From a virus: a stretch of DNA of 44,474 nucleotides. Shown here one piece after another: positions 7,825 through 19,000 of this stretch. The stretch is taken from IMG/VR virus record IMGVR_UViG_3300011116_000889, positions 1-44,474 of that record, one strand, 5' to 3'. The position numbers and the translations under genes are program-made. The notes under the pieces were generated by a model. The model was given only the letters and a program-made list of their open reading frames with translations. It was not told the origin of the DNA and ran no database searches. Numbering within the stretch: the stretch's first letter is position 1; every line of letters starts with the position of its first letter.

Positions 7825-10309
7825 AGCGCCGGGAACCGAAGAACTCCTAGTCAATGAACCCTTCGTCGGCTCGGCCGGTAAACTCCTGCAACAAATCCTC
7901 GGGCACTGCAACCTCTCAACAGACCAATGCCTCTTACTCAACATCATCCCAACGGAAGCGCCTTCCAACGAACTCTCCAACCTCCCGTGGGAAGGTGACA
8001 CCATCCAAGCCGGCATCGCCCAGTGCCGATCAGTTATTGATGCTTACCAGCCGAATTGCATTTTGTCCCTTGGACGGGCGCCCATGCGTATGCTCCGTCC
8101 CGATTTGTGTTACACCGATGGACGAAAGCTAACCATCCCGCTCGACCGTTGGCGAGGATCAATCGTCCAGTCTGACTGGGGTCACAAAACCGTCTTCGCT
8201 TTTCACCCAACCTATGTCCAACGAGCGTATTCCGATCTCCCGTACTTCCGATTCGACGTGGCCCGTGCGGTCGAGCAATCGCGCTTCCCCGAACTCCGAC
8301 TCCAGCGTCGCGACGGTATCATCGAACCCACGCTTGACCAAGTACTTCTATTCCTTGACCGTATTCGACGCGAGCACTTGCCTTGTTCGGCGGACATTGA
8401 AGGGTGGCCCGATGACGTCGGTGTCACTTGCATCTCTATCTGTCCCGACCCATTTACCGGTATCGTCATCCCGTTCTGGCACGCCGGTCGGCACTACTGG
8501 ACAGAGTCCGAAGAACTCCTAGTCTGGCAAGCCCTGTCCGCATGGCTGGCTGACCCAGCCTGTCCCAAGACCTTTCATAACGGATTTTACGAATACTTCG
8601 TTCTCGCATGGAAGCACCGCTGCGTCATCTGCGGCTGGACCGACGACACCATGATGAAGTTCTGGGAGCTATACCCCGAACTTGAAAAGAACCTCGGCGT
8701 GGTTAACTCCTTCTGTACCGAAGAACCCTACTACAAAGACGACCGCAAATCCTCCAATCACCGTGTCAAACTCGAATACAACTTCAAAGACTCCGCGGTC
8801 ACCGACCAAGCGAACCGGCAACTCGAAACCATCCTCGCGGCACACAAACCGTCGTATGATCATTACCGGTTCAACATCGCTATCACCCCAGCAATTACCT
8901 ACCTCAACCTACGGGGATGCCGACTCGATCGGGACAGACTCAATCATCACGCTGCGAAAGCACTTGACGATCTGTCCGTGTTGCAGAACACCATTGACTC
9001 TCAACTTGTCTCCTTGGCTCTAGCCGCTGACGTCCTGACCCGCAAGCGCAAATCCGACCCGTGGACATTCAATGTCAAATCCACCAAACAAAAGCAATGG
9101 CTGCTCTACACCCACCTCGGATACAAACCCTCTGGTCGTTGGGGTCCAGTCACCGACGAGGAAGCCATGCTGCGGTTCTATGTCAAAGACCGTAACCCCG
9201 CCTTGCGCACGGTCATCCAAGCGATCCGCAAACGCACCCGCCTTCAAGATTTGGCAAAACTCGTTTGCGACTCCGACGGACGCATCAGGACTTCTCTGGA
9301 CATTGTCGGCACGAACACAGGTCGATCTTCTTCACGGCAAGCCATGGCTATGCGACCGACTGGCGAGGACAATGGTTCATGGGAAAACACTGGCACAAAT
9401 CTCCAAAATGTCACCAAAGAGATTCGCGACTGTTTTGTACCAGATTCTGACCAATACGACTTCTGGCAGTTCGACTTACGAGGTGCCGACGCATGGACAG
9501 TTGCAACTGACTTGGCAGCATTGGGCTACTCGACCATGCTTGAGGATATGCTTGCGGGTATCAAACCTGCCAAAGTCCTAATGGCACTGCTGGCAGAATA
9601 CGAAGCCGGTCGAAACCCTGCAACAATTAACAACATGTCACGTGCAGAACTCAAAACCCACCTTGACAACATCCTCATCCCCGACTCGTCACAAAAAGAC
9701 TCTGCCGGCCGACCCGGTGATTGGAAGTACGACGTGTGTAAAAAAGTCCAGCACGGCACCAACTATGACGCCAAGCCCGACACCATCTCAGCACTCGTAT
9801 TCGGTGACTCCGATGGTCTCGTCGACCTCACAAAGCGTGAAGCCGAAATCTACCAGTTCCTCTACAAGCTCCGGTACAAACCCGAAAAGCGCAACGACTG
9901 GATACGGCAAACGCTGTCCGCGCAAGGCTACCTCCAAGCAGCGTGCGGTATCAAACGTAAATTCTTCGCAATCCGAAACCCACGTACCATCGAAGACGAC
10001 CTCGTCCGTGCCGCCGCTGCCTTCGAACCCCAAGCCAACACCACCTACTGTACAAATCGTGCCTTGCTCAACCTATGGAGCGATACAGAAAACCGTTCTT
10101 CACGCGGCTGGCTTCACTGTGACCCTCTCTTACAAATCCACGACGCCTTGGCCGGACAGAATCACAGTGCGGCACGCGAATGGGCTCACCGTAAACTACG
10201 TTCCTACTTCAGCACCCAGCTCGTCATTCACGGACTCCCCACCCACATCCCAGTCGACGGTGGCTGGGGTGCCAACTGGCTAGACACCAAACGTAAACTC
10301 ATCTCCTAA
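7760..10309 (+). CDS. Family-A DNA polymerase with N-terminal uracil-DNA-glycosylase-like domain
   Basis: 849 residues with three regions. (1) UDG superfamily, residues 14-185: G21-E-A-P-G25, P-F-V-G-S-A-G-K-L-L and H149-P-T-Y-V. The cysteine cluster of family-4 UDGs is not evident. (2) A 3'-5' exonuclease-like region from about 205, with D212-I-E214. (3) The polymerase, from about 400 on. Motif A is F-D572-L-R, motif B is K661-x3-H665-G-x2-Y669, and motif C is I-H794-D795-A. Motif B has His where E. coli Pol I has Phe762, and motif C has Ala after His-Asp. It is the replicative polymerase. A UDG-like N-terminal domain is also known from SPO1-type phage polymerases. The stop overlaps the next ATG (TAATG). 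Confidence 0.93.
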   Translation: MPAHLKQPSLPHPSCRLAIIGEAPGTEELLVNEPFVGSAGKLLQQILGHCNLSTDQCLLLNIIPTEAPSNELSNLPWEGDTIQAGIAQCRSVIDAYQPNCILSLGRAPMRMLRPDLCYTDGRKLTIPLDRWRGSIVQSDWGHKTVFAFHPTYVQRAYSDLPYFRFDVARAVEQSRFPELRLQRRDGIIEPTLDQVLLFLDRIRREHLPCSADIEGWPDDVGVTCISICPDPFTGIVIPFWHAGRHYWTESEELLVWQALSAWLADPACPKTFHNGFYEYFVLAWKHRCVICGWTDDTMMKFWELYPELEKNLGVVNSFCTEEPYYKDDRKSSNHRVKLEYNFKDSAVTDQANRQLETILAAHKPSYDHYRFNIAITPAITYLNLRGCRLDRDRLNHHAAKALDDLSVLQNTIDSQLVSLALAADVLTRKRKSDPWTFNVKSTKQKQWLLYTHLGYKPSGRWGPVTDEEAMLRFYVKDRNPALRTVIQAIRKRTRLQDLAKLVCDSDGRIRTSLDIVGTNTGRSSSRQAMAMRPTGEDNGSWENTGTNLQNVTKEIRDCFVPDSDQYDFWQFDLRGADAWTVATDLAALGYSTMLEDMLAGIKPAKVLMALLAEYEAGRNPATINNMSRAELKTHLDNILIPDSSQKDSAGRPGDWKYDVCKKVQHGTNYDAKPDTISALVFGDSDGLVDLTKREAEIYQFLYKLRYKPEKRNDWIRQTLSAQGYLQAACGIKRKFFAIRNPRTIEDDLVRAAAAFEPQANTTYCTNRALLNLWSDTENRSSRGWLHCDPLLQIHDALAGQNHSAAREWAHRKLRSYFSTQLVIHGLPTHIPVDGGWGANWLDTKRKLIS

Positions 10310-10542
10310 TGCCAATCGAGTGCGAAGCCTACGCAGGCCCTTTAGACGGTATTCGATTCCTTGTCGAATCACCTTATGTCGCGCTTTATATACGCGCAAG
10401 CTGCGTTGGTGACGCTGACGGTCAACTCGTTAACTGGGAATACTCTTACCGCCCCTTACCCAACAGTCATCGCTACTTCTTCCACCTAATCGACGACGCC
10501 GGTCGTCATATCTACAAACCACATCCAGTATGCACACACTAA
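10309..10542 (+). CDS. Small hypothetical protein, 77 aa
   Basis: Starts in a TAATG overlap with the polymerase stop and overlaps the next gene by 13 bases. It is rich in Tyr and His with beta-like segments (V-A-L-Y-I-R-A, H-R-Y-F-F-H-L). No family is recognised. The coupling suggests coexpression with the polymerase. Confidence 0.65.
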   Translation: MPIECEAYAGPLDGIRFLVESPYVALYIRASCVGDADGQLVNWEYSYRPLPNSHRYFFHLIDDAGRHIYKPHPVCTH

Positions 10543-11048
10543 ACTCCCATCGGGTCGAATCACTCATGGTCGCGAACGGAGAGATCGTTCGGCACCAGCC
10601 GGTAAACACCTTGCCAACGTACGAACTAGCCCGTCGTGTCGACCAGCTCATGAACACAATCAACCAACTCACAACATCCTTGGGGCTGACCGTTTATGGC
10701 AACACCCGTCTGCGCTACAATCTCGCAGACGCCCAATTCGACCGAGCCGAGGTGCTGACCCACCTAGCCCAACTGCAATTCGAGATTCTCTCACTCGAAC
10801 TCACCCTTGGTGTTGGCCGCGTTGCACCAGAAGCGTTCGACGAACTCTACCAATCCAAACTCACCGAACTGTGGCCGGACGGCAAACTACACCACACCGA
10901 ATCTGCCATCACCTACCCACCCACCCGCCGTCTTCCCGACATGCACCCCGTCCTAGCCACCGCTGACGCAGGTCGCGAAGCCGTCCAAGCCAAGCTCTTT
11001 GCCGAACCCGCCCCGACTGAAATCATCGAGGACGTCGACCAACCCTAA
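10530..11048 (+). CDS. Hypothetical protein, 172 aa, helical
   Basis: The protein is mostly helical, with likely coiled segments at about residues 28-55 and 75-100 and an acidic C-terminus (E-I-I-E-D-V-D). It overlaps the preceding gene by 13 bases and is 3 bases from the ATPase start. No domain is recognised. The operon position suggests an accessory replication protein. Confidence 0.7.
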   Translation: MHTLNSHRVESLMVANGEIVRHQPVNTLPTYELARRVDQLMNTINQLTTSLGLTVYGNTRLRYNLADAQFDRAEVLTHLAQLQFEILSLELTLGVGRVAPEAFDELYQSKLTELWPDGKLHHTESAITYPPTRRLPDMHPVLATADAGREAVQAKLFAEPAPTEIIEDVDQP

Positions 11049-11051
11049 CCC

Positions 11052-12269
11052 ATGCGTCCATTCCTAGACTCCTACCGTGTCTACTCCTCCGGCAACGAGG
11101 CACATCCGACCTACCACATCTTTAGTGGTCTGATCGCACTGTCCTCGATCATTGGCCGGCGAGTCTGGGTAGACATGGGACCATTTGTTTACGTCCCTAA
11201 CCTATACGTAATCCTCGTCGGGCCGTCCGGCAATCGCAAAACCACCGCGATGACTCCGGCTAAAAACCTCATTCGCGCACTCGGTCTTCCTTACTCGGCC
11301 GAGTGTGTCACCAAAGAAAAACTCGTCCTCGACGTCTTTGCGCAAGAGCGCGTTATCAAAGACATGCCCGAGGAGTACTCAAAATTCAAAACCTTCTCAC
11401 CGATGACCTGTGTCGTCACCGAGCTATCCGAATTTCTCGGTGCCGGCGGTCTCGGTATGATCAACTTCCTAGTCACTATTTATGACCAAGACTATTACGA
11501 TATCCGTACCAAAAATAAGGGGGATACTTCAATTACAGGTCCATACCTATGCCTTCTCGGGTGCACAACACCAGATTGGATTACTATTTACCTCAAGCAA
11601 GACATCATTTCAGGGGGCTTCTCGCGTCGCGCTATCTTCGTCTATGAGTCTACTAAAGGGGCGCCTATACCTATACCTATTGTTACGCCTGAAATGGCTA
11701 CCGCGTGGAATGACCTCCTAGCCTACGGCAAGCGCCTTATGGAAGTCAAAGGTCCAATGATCTGGGACGGTGAGGCGAAAAAATTCTACTGCGACTGGTA
11801 CATCCAACACTCAAAACGCAACGCGCCTCATCCTATGCTAGTTGGTTACTTTGAATCCAAGCACGCACAACTACTCAAAATCGCAACCCTGCTTTCCCTG
11901 TCAGACAACTTCGACCGTATCCTCAGCGTTCGGCATCTTCAATTCGCACTCGAAATCCTAGGACTCGCTGAACTCAACATGTCCAAAGTCTTCGCTGGCA
12001 TGGGTCGTAACGAACTCAACCCAGTCGCCAACAAAGTCGTCGAAGCCATCCGTTCCCAACCAGAAATCGAACAAAAAATCGGTGCCCTCACCCAACGCGT
12101 CCGTGTCATCCCCGAAAAGCAACTCCGTGCAATCTTCTTTCACGAAGCGTCATCCATGGAAATGGACCAAATCCTACGTCACCTCGAAGACACGGGCAAA
12201 ATCGAGAAGCTTGCGTCACGTTCAGAAAACGGCACAATCAACCGCGTCCTAATCCGCCTCGTCGAGTAA
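11052..12269 (+). CDS. DUF3987-like P-loop ATPase, putative replicative helicase
   Basis: The protein has 405 residues. Walker A is G57-P-S-G-N-R-K-T64. A Walker B-like strand is T-C-V-V-T-E-L-S-E-F-L, with the acidic residues that are usual in DUF3987 proteins. These proteins sit in phage and plasmid replication cassettes and are often annotated as primase/helicase-like. The C-terminal 90 residues resemble a winged helix (Q-I-L-R-H-L-E-D-T-G-K-I-E). It lies between polymerase and ligase, and no other helicase is evident in the genome. Leader AACCC-ATG. Confidence 0.72.
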   Translation: MRPFLDSYRVYSSGNEAHPTYHIFSGLIALSSIIGRRVWVDMGPFVYVPNLYVILVGPSGNRKTTAMTPAKNLIRALGLPYSAECVTKEKLVLDVFAQERVIKDMPEEYSKFKTFSPMTCVVTELSEFLGAGGLGMINFLVTIYDQDYYDIRTKNKGDTSITGPYLCLLGCTTPDWITIYLKQDIISGGFSRRAIFVYESTKGAPIPIPIVTPEMATAWNDLLAYGKRLMEVKGPMIWDGEAKKFYCDWYIQHSKRNAPHPMLVGYFESKHAQLLKIATLLSLSDNFDRILSVRHLQFALEILGLAELNMSKVFAGMGRNELNPVANKVVEAIRSQPEIEQKIGALTQRVRVIPEKQLRAIFFHEASSMEMDQILRHLEDTGKIEKLASRSENGTINRVLIRLVE

Positions 12270-12270
12270 G

Positions 12271-12285
12271 CATCAATTCCTGATA
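12271..12285. promoter_or_regulatory. Palindromic motif site 3 (CATCA-ATTCC-TGATA)
   Basis: Lies in the 15-base gap between the ATPase stop and the ligase start. The ligase ATG begins at the last base of the site. This placement, directly at a start codon, recurs at site 6. Confidence 0.65.
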
Positions 12286-13067
12286 TGAACCTTTTAGATC
12301 GCCAAAATTACAAAGATACCGATATCCAAGGTGCACGCTCTATGGGTTGCGACCTAGTGCAACTTAAATACGACGGCTGGTGGACTCGACTCGAAATCGC
12401 TTCCGGCTACATTCGGTTCTATTCTCGAACAGCCAGACTGTTCAAAGAATTGCCCATCGCTGACACATCCTTAACCTGCACCCTCATCGGTGAACACATG
12501 CAAGGCACCCAATGGGCGCAAGAACCCGGACGTATCGGCCGTACCTTTTTGTTTGACTGTTGGTCATGGGGTGACACGCGCCTCACGGACGTCCCGTATC
12601 GGGATCGCTACCGCGTACTGCGCCTTGCGCCTACCCACTTGCCGGCTACCTTTGGTGTTGTCGAGTGCCACCGCTTAGACGCGGCTCAGCACTTGTGGGA
12701 CACACACGTAAACCCTGAGAAATTCGAGGGCTTGGTCTTCCGACGCTCACACGATGACGTATCAGCCACAGTGTACCGCCAAAAAAAGATCATCCGTGAG
12801 ACCCTTATTTGTGACGGCTTTATCGAAGGTATGGGGAAATTCGCCGGCACCCTCGGGGCTGTACGTGCACACACTTCCAATTCAGTCATCATCGACGTGG
12901 GCGGCGGATTTACCGACACCCAACGACGTGAAATCTGGGACAACCAAGACCTCTACCTCGGTAAGCCGTTCGAGGTAGAGGCCCGTGCACGATTTGAATC
13001 AGGTTCCCTGCGGCACCCGAACTTCATTCACTGGAGGTCGGACCTTAATCCCCCAGCACTCGCATGA
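12285..13067 (+). CDS. ATP-dependent DNA ligase
   Basis: At 260 residues this is a compact phage-type ligase that seals nicks with ATP. Motif I is K28-Y-D-G31 (adenylated lysine), motif III has E70 in L-I-G-E-H, motif IV is F-E148-G-L-V, and motif V has K167/K168. A C-terminal OB-like segment follows, with I-I-D-V-G-G-G. All nucleotidyltransferase motifs are present and in order. The last 23 bases overlap the 3' end of the giant leftward gene, with no terminator between. Confidence 0.88.
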   Translation: MNLLDRQNYKDTDIQGARSMGCDLVQLKYDGWWTRLEIASGYIRFYSRTARLFKELPIADTSLTCTLIGEHMQGTQWAQEPGRIGRTFLFDCWSWGDTRLTDVPYRDRYRVLRLAPTHLPATFGVVECHRLDAAQHLWDTHVNPEKFEGLVFRRSHDDVSATVYRQKKIIRETLICDGFIEGMGKFAGTLGAVRAHTSNSVIIDVGGGFTDTQRREIWDNQDLYLGKPFEVEARARFESGSLRHPNFIHWRSDLNPPALA

Positions 13068-16000
13068 ACTGATGTGCCTGCGCAGGTGTCATGCCTTTTT
13101 TAACCATCAACGCTTCCATGATTTGCGCATTTTCCAACCGTCGTGCCGGATCACCTTGCACCCCGCCAACAGAACTCTCAGCACGAATCTTCTGTTTTTC
13201 CAAATCGAGCGGTTTGGTTGCCTGTATTACATGCGATGGGAACGTTTTCTGTATCGCCTGAGCTTGACCTGACGCCGCTAGTGGCACTGGTGCCAGCGGG
13301 TCAGCGATGTTCTTAAGTCGCACAGCTTTGTCAGTTATCCGTGTAACCGGATGCATCGGGTCGCCCAACGCAATCGTCGGGTCCGCAGCGAGTTGATCTT
13401 TCACCCACTGAATCGCCGGTTTATTATCCCCACGATTCATTTGATTGGCAACATCGGTTATCGTTCGTTCTTCTTTCTTCTTGTGCTCGTCAGTTGTCCG
13501 CTTGACCAACTCACGCACCTTGCGTGACTCGCTCGCACCCGCGGGCTCAAATCCCATGTTATACTTCACGAGGTCCATTGTGGTAGGATTGTACACTGGC
13601 TCGTTGGTATTGGGATTGCGGAACTGATAATCCCCAAACTGCGTCTTGTTCATAGCCATCGTTACCGACCGCCGCAAAGCGTTCGGCGCGAGGCTTGTCA
13701 CAGCTTTCTGTGGCTGACCAGAGATGAAGTATCCCAACCCGTCATACCAGTTCTTCATCAGACTAAACGACGCACTCGCGTCCGCGATGTTGAAGCCGTC
13801 GTACGAACTCACACCCAAGAAATCCGGGTTGCCCACGCGCGGTCCAATGTTCACGCCGAACACCTGATTCGGCACCCCATTCAAAGCAACCTCGGTTAGC
13901 GTCTGTCGTACACCCGTATCATCTGACACCTTGCCTGACAGTTCATACAACCCTAATCGGGCCTTGGACTCCAGATCGTGCTCGCCTTCCTTGTACGCCC
14001 ACGCCATGAAAGCCGCCACACCGGGCAGGCCACGCAAGCCGGCCAAAACCACGGTCGATATAAATAACGCAGACCAAGCTTTCCATGCCCGCTGACGGTC
14101 CTCGGGTCTAATGTTCGGGTCCATCTTGATAGCGTCACGCGTGGTGTTATACCACATACCCAAGATGCCAACAGAATACTGTCCCATCGAATGGAGCACT
14201 CGTCCAGCTGGTGCCAGTTGACCCATTTTACCAATATACCCGGGTGCGTTCGTACGTCCACCAGCGAACATTGATTGAGTGCGTACGATATCAGCATGTT
14301 GATACCCCTCATCGACGTTCATACCGGCATCATATGCTTGATCCATACCAGCAAACATAGCCACATGATTATTCAACTGATGGGCTAACCGCGGTAACAC
14401 CATCGCACCACGTAATAACCGATAAACCGGATCGAGTGCCCAGTCTGCCACAGACGCATCATACTTATTAGTACCCAGCATCCGTGCACTTGCTTGGCGC
14501 AAATCTTCAGACTCGGTAATATCGTGCATCAACCCTTTATCAATTACCTTCAGGCCGAGTCCCTTTTGGAAAATCATAGCCTTGTACTCCTGTCGCGTGG
14601 GGCTGACACCTTTGTCAGTTTTCAGACTCCCTGACAAAGCCAGCTTGTCTATCTCGGCAGCACTCATTGTGTGAAACGCCAATGCGTCTTTGTAACCAAT
14701 ACTAACATTGGCATACGCACTACTAATCCCCTGCTTGCCCTTACCGCTTCGGATCAACTGCACCGGCAGCGTCGTAATCGGGTCGGCCAAGTTGACGATC
14801 ATGCTGGACACGTTGGCCGCGATATAACTCGCGGACACAAACGTCTTAGCCGACTGCTCCAACCTGCCCGACGGCACAAGCATAGCTTGTAAATTTGTAC
14901 GAATATGCTGAGCCACAACTGGTTGTTCCGCCAAACGAGCATCGCTCAAAATCAACTCAATCTTATGCTGCAACGCCCGACGTGCTATTGTACTAGCCAA
15001 CGCGTTCTGGGACTCGAACATATTAGTAACATAATCCAACCCAATGGCGCTTGGTACACTCTTGCGCTTCATTAAAAACTTACCAGTCCCACGTTTCTCT
15101 AACGTCTCACGTACACCTTCGCCGGGTTTAGGTGCATACTGACGAATTATGGCCAGCGTTTGTGCATCGAGTCCCAACGGATTCTCAGACAACCACTTAT
15201 CCATGTGCGCAATCTCAAGTTGCTCATACTTCAACGCAATCGTTTCGGGTGAATCAAACTTACTAGCTTCTTCTTTCTCATCCCGAGTTGAATGAACCAC
15301 ATCCTTAAACCCTTTAGCTTGCAGTTCTTTAATCAGTTTATCGGCACCTGACTTCGTCTTTGTACTATCAAAATGCCTAACCCCACTGGCGTCAAATGAC
15401 GTTACAAAATGCTCACCACGACGCTGTTCGGTAGCAAAATACGGCGCCCGTTCAAGTATCAACTTGTTCAAATCCTTTACCTGCTGTACCATACCATCGT
15501 TCAAAAACGACAGCGCCAGTTGCGCACTCTCGTTCGGCAGCATGTTCAACCCTTGCTGGGCTAAAACCTGATTACCGACTACCATACCACGAACAATTCG
15601 TGTAGTAGCCTCGTACGCCACATTCCATGGGAGGTTGTTAGAATACGACTTCATTAACAACAACGAAGTCCGGTAACTCAGCGAATCAATACGCGAGTCA
15701 ACCAGCAACTGGCCACTCGTTTGGTTCGCCTCCATAGACCGCAACCACGTATCGGCCACGTCAGGATGTACATGCCCGTCAGGGTCACCAATACCCGACT
15801 GAATAACCTCCTCACGTAAAAACCACTGACCCTTGTCATTCTGCTGCAACGGACTCATCTCATTCCGTTGTGCCCAGTGAAACAGCTTATTCACCATCGT
15901 GGCATTTTGACGATCCTCCATCGTCTTAGCCTTACGCATTTGGAAAATTGGCAAACCCTTGTTCAATTTACCATTAGTATGACTAAACGGCGCACGCTGA

Positions 16001-19000
16001 TTCAACGCCATGCGATTTTCATCAGGTATCAACTGCATGATTGACGCAATCGCATCGTGCATTAACGGCACGCCTTGACGAGACAAATGATCCAAACTCT
16101 GCTGGAACAACCCAAGTGCTTTGTAAAACAATCCGGGTGACGTAGCCTTGCGTATCGACCGGGGTCCGGGAAACAAATCCATCTGACCTTCGGACTCCCT
16201 CATATCCAACACGGTAGCCTCTTGCACTTCGGCCAACGGATCACGATACTGCTTACCCGCCTCCTCTGGCGTCCCACCAAACAACTCGTCCTGTACCGCC
16301 TTGGACGCAGCGCGAATCTGCTTCTTGACTGCCATTAGCTCTGGACGGGATTCAAGTATCTGTTCAATCTGAGCCTGCGATATGTGAATCTCAATCGGGG
16401 GCAACGGTCCAGCACCTTGTTCAAGCCCGTTGACCAGATTCTTTAATTGCGCAATGCCCAACTGCGGCTGTGGGGAATGGAAAATCTGTTCATAGCTCCG
16501 AACCAGCTCAGGCAAATCCTTGTTTGAACCGCCTGCGGCCCACACCACACCCGCAATGTTTGGCAACGACGAAGCCTGTTGAATCGCGTCAAGGCTGTCA
16601 GCCAAATTACGAGTCAAACCTTTGGCAAACATCGCAACCTCCTCGGGGGCAAAGGTCAATAATTCGTCGACATTTAACTTTTGTCCCGTGCGACCCATCA
16701 TCATACCCGGCCCGAGTAATTGACCCAGAACTGCTACAAACTCCTCAGGCCGTTCAGCGCCATAAGCAATCAAAGCTGGTATGTCCCGGTTGCGCTGGCC
16801 GTCGATAACATGAAATTCATTGGGGACAATACGTTCAAAAAACCATTGAAGCACCGCGGCACGGTGATCGACCTTTGCGGTTTTGGCGTAGTTCAACACC
16901 CGCCACATAGCAGTAAGACTCTCGTCAGAAATACTTTTAACATTCGGCTTTGGCACCCCACCCCGCATTATTTCAACAAGATGGTGAACGTACTCATGAG
17001 TAAGATCACCAACAACTCGCCAAGCGTCATACGTACGCTGATCACCCGTACTAGCAGCACTGTATTGCGCCAGACCAATAGACGGACGGCCCTGTGCCTG
17101 ATCCATAGCTGAGTACAAACCACCGAACAGCCTGCTAACCTCCGGACTCAGCATCCCGACCGAGATGTCAGGCTGGGTACGAATAAAATAACCCATTATC
17201 GGCGCCACGCGAGACTTGATTTCATCCAAATCGTACCCGCGTTGAATAAACATATTGCGCAACGTGCGATAAATATCCATCACGCCACCACCCATCGTAA
17301 CCGGTTCCTCAGAAGTACGTGACACAGTCATCCCTTTACCACCCATTTGAGGCAAGGTCGGTTTCATGACTTCAACCGTCGGCACCTCGACATTGGCGTG
17401 TTTAACCAACTGTCTAATAAGCTGATGTGTGAAATCTCCAATCGTTTTGCCGGACCAAGAAATCGTTTCACGCACCTGCCGCAACACCTGATTAACCGGT
17501 AAGACACGACTATCGGACTTCGCACCCCACGCAGCAAGAATCCGTCTAGCCGCTGGGGACTCGGGGTTATTAACGCCTGTTTTCGTAATCCCAGCTCCGA
17601 ACAGCACATCAACAAAATCCTTAATAACCGGTTTATACCTTTCCTCGGTCTTGCCGTGGACCCTCAATTTGCCAGTCTGCATAAACGCAGGCGACAAAAC
17701 GTCCCAAAGTTTATCCGCAGGTGTGTCGAGTACAAACTGACGAACCCGCTCAGCGCCCTGACCCCAATCGACCTTAGCCAACGGAGTGGTACCTCGAACA
17801 TCCTCGGTCGAGATTTGCTCAATCGGTACAGCAGTTTCAGGATCAAGCCGTTCCATGGTATTCTCTTGACCGGACGCACTTTCGGTGACACCCTGACCAA
17901 CTCGACGAGAATCGCCCAAGCCGGTCTCGCTCAACAGCACCTCATTCTGACTCCGATTGCCGCGACCATAGATTTTAACCTTATACTTACCTTCAAAATT
18001 CTTATCGTGCAGCCGGCCTAGCGACATAGGATCAAACGTCATAACCCGTTCTTCCTTCGCACCTCCGGTTTTAGCCAGCCGGCGCTCACGTGACACCGGG
18101 GCTTCGACGTTGGCCCAGTCCAAACCAGCCAACTCCTCAGGCGTTTTACCCAAGGTCAAGTTATCAATCAACTCGGTCATCATCTCGGCATACTTAATCG
18201 TCTCACCAGTACCATACAAATTGTCATTCTTTTCATGATGGTCAAGGCGGTCATAAATCTGTTCATGCAACGACTGACGACTGATTTCCTTGGTAACCGG
18301 ATCGCGAGTTTCCGACAAGCCAAACGTCTCCGGCACCTTACCCAGCGCTTCCATAAACGCGGCCATGGTGTTATTGTCTTTAATAACCTTCTCGGATGTT
18401 TGCGGTCCGGCAATCGACTGTTGCGTAAGCTGTTCGCCCCGCGCTTGCTTAGCAAGTTCACTGGCAATCACCATTTCGCCAGCCAGACGGTTAACCATCT
18501 GCTGATACGCAGCGGAGTAGCTATTATCAAGACTGCGCTCAAGCCCTTCGCCGATGGTATTCTGCAACCACTCATAGTCAAACTTCGGCAAATGGCCCTG
18601 CGCTTGTAACTGAGCAACCGCCGCAGCGCTAGTTCCAGTTTCACCAACTTTCTCATCTACCAGCCGCAGCGCATCTGACACCAGAATACTCCCACGGCGC
18701 ATGTAATTAGCTAGATCAGACATAGTCTGCGGGGGCGCAGCATACAGCATCATGGCCGTCCGCTCACCAGCATCGGCAATCGCACCCAAGTCATGTGACT
18801 CGCCCCAGAACTTGGCAACCCGAGCGGCTTCGACCTTACGGGCGATCGGATCCGTGATGTCACGTATATCCCTGATATTCTGCGCAAACGTTTCCTTCCG
18901 CCACTGCTCCGGGTTCTTATCAGGAATTGATGCAGACTCCTCGATGAGCCGCTGGAACTCGGCGGCTTGACGGGCTTCGGCTTGAGTGCCGTAGGTCTGT

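Noticed and set aside
14284-14305. TATCA...TGATA pair inside the giant gene
   Set aside because: Spacer is 6 bases instead of 5, no flanking similarity and deep inside a coding region; likely chance.
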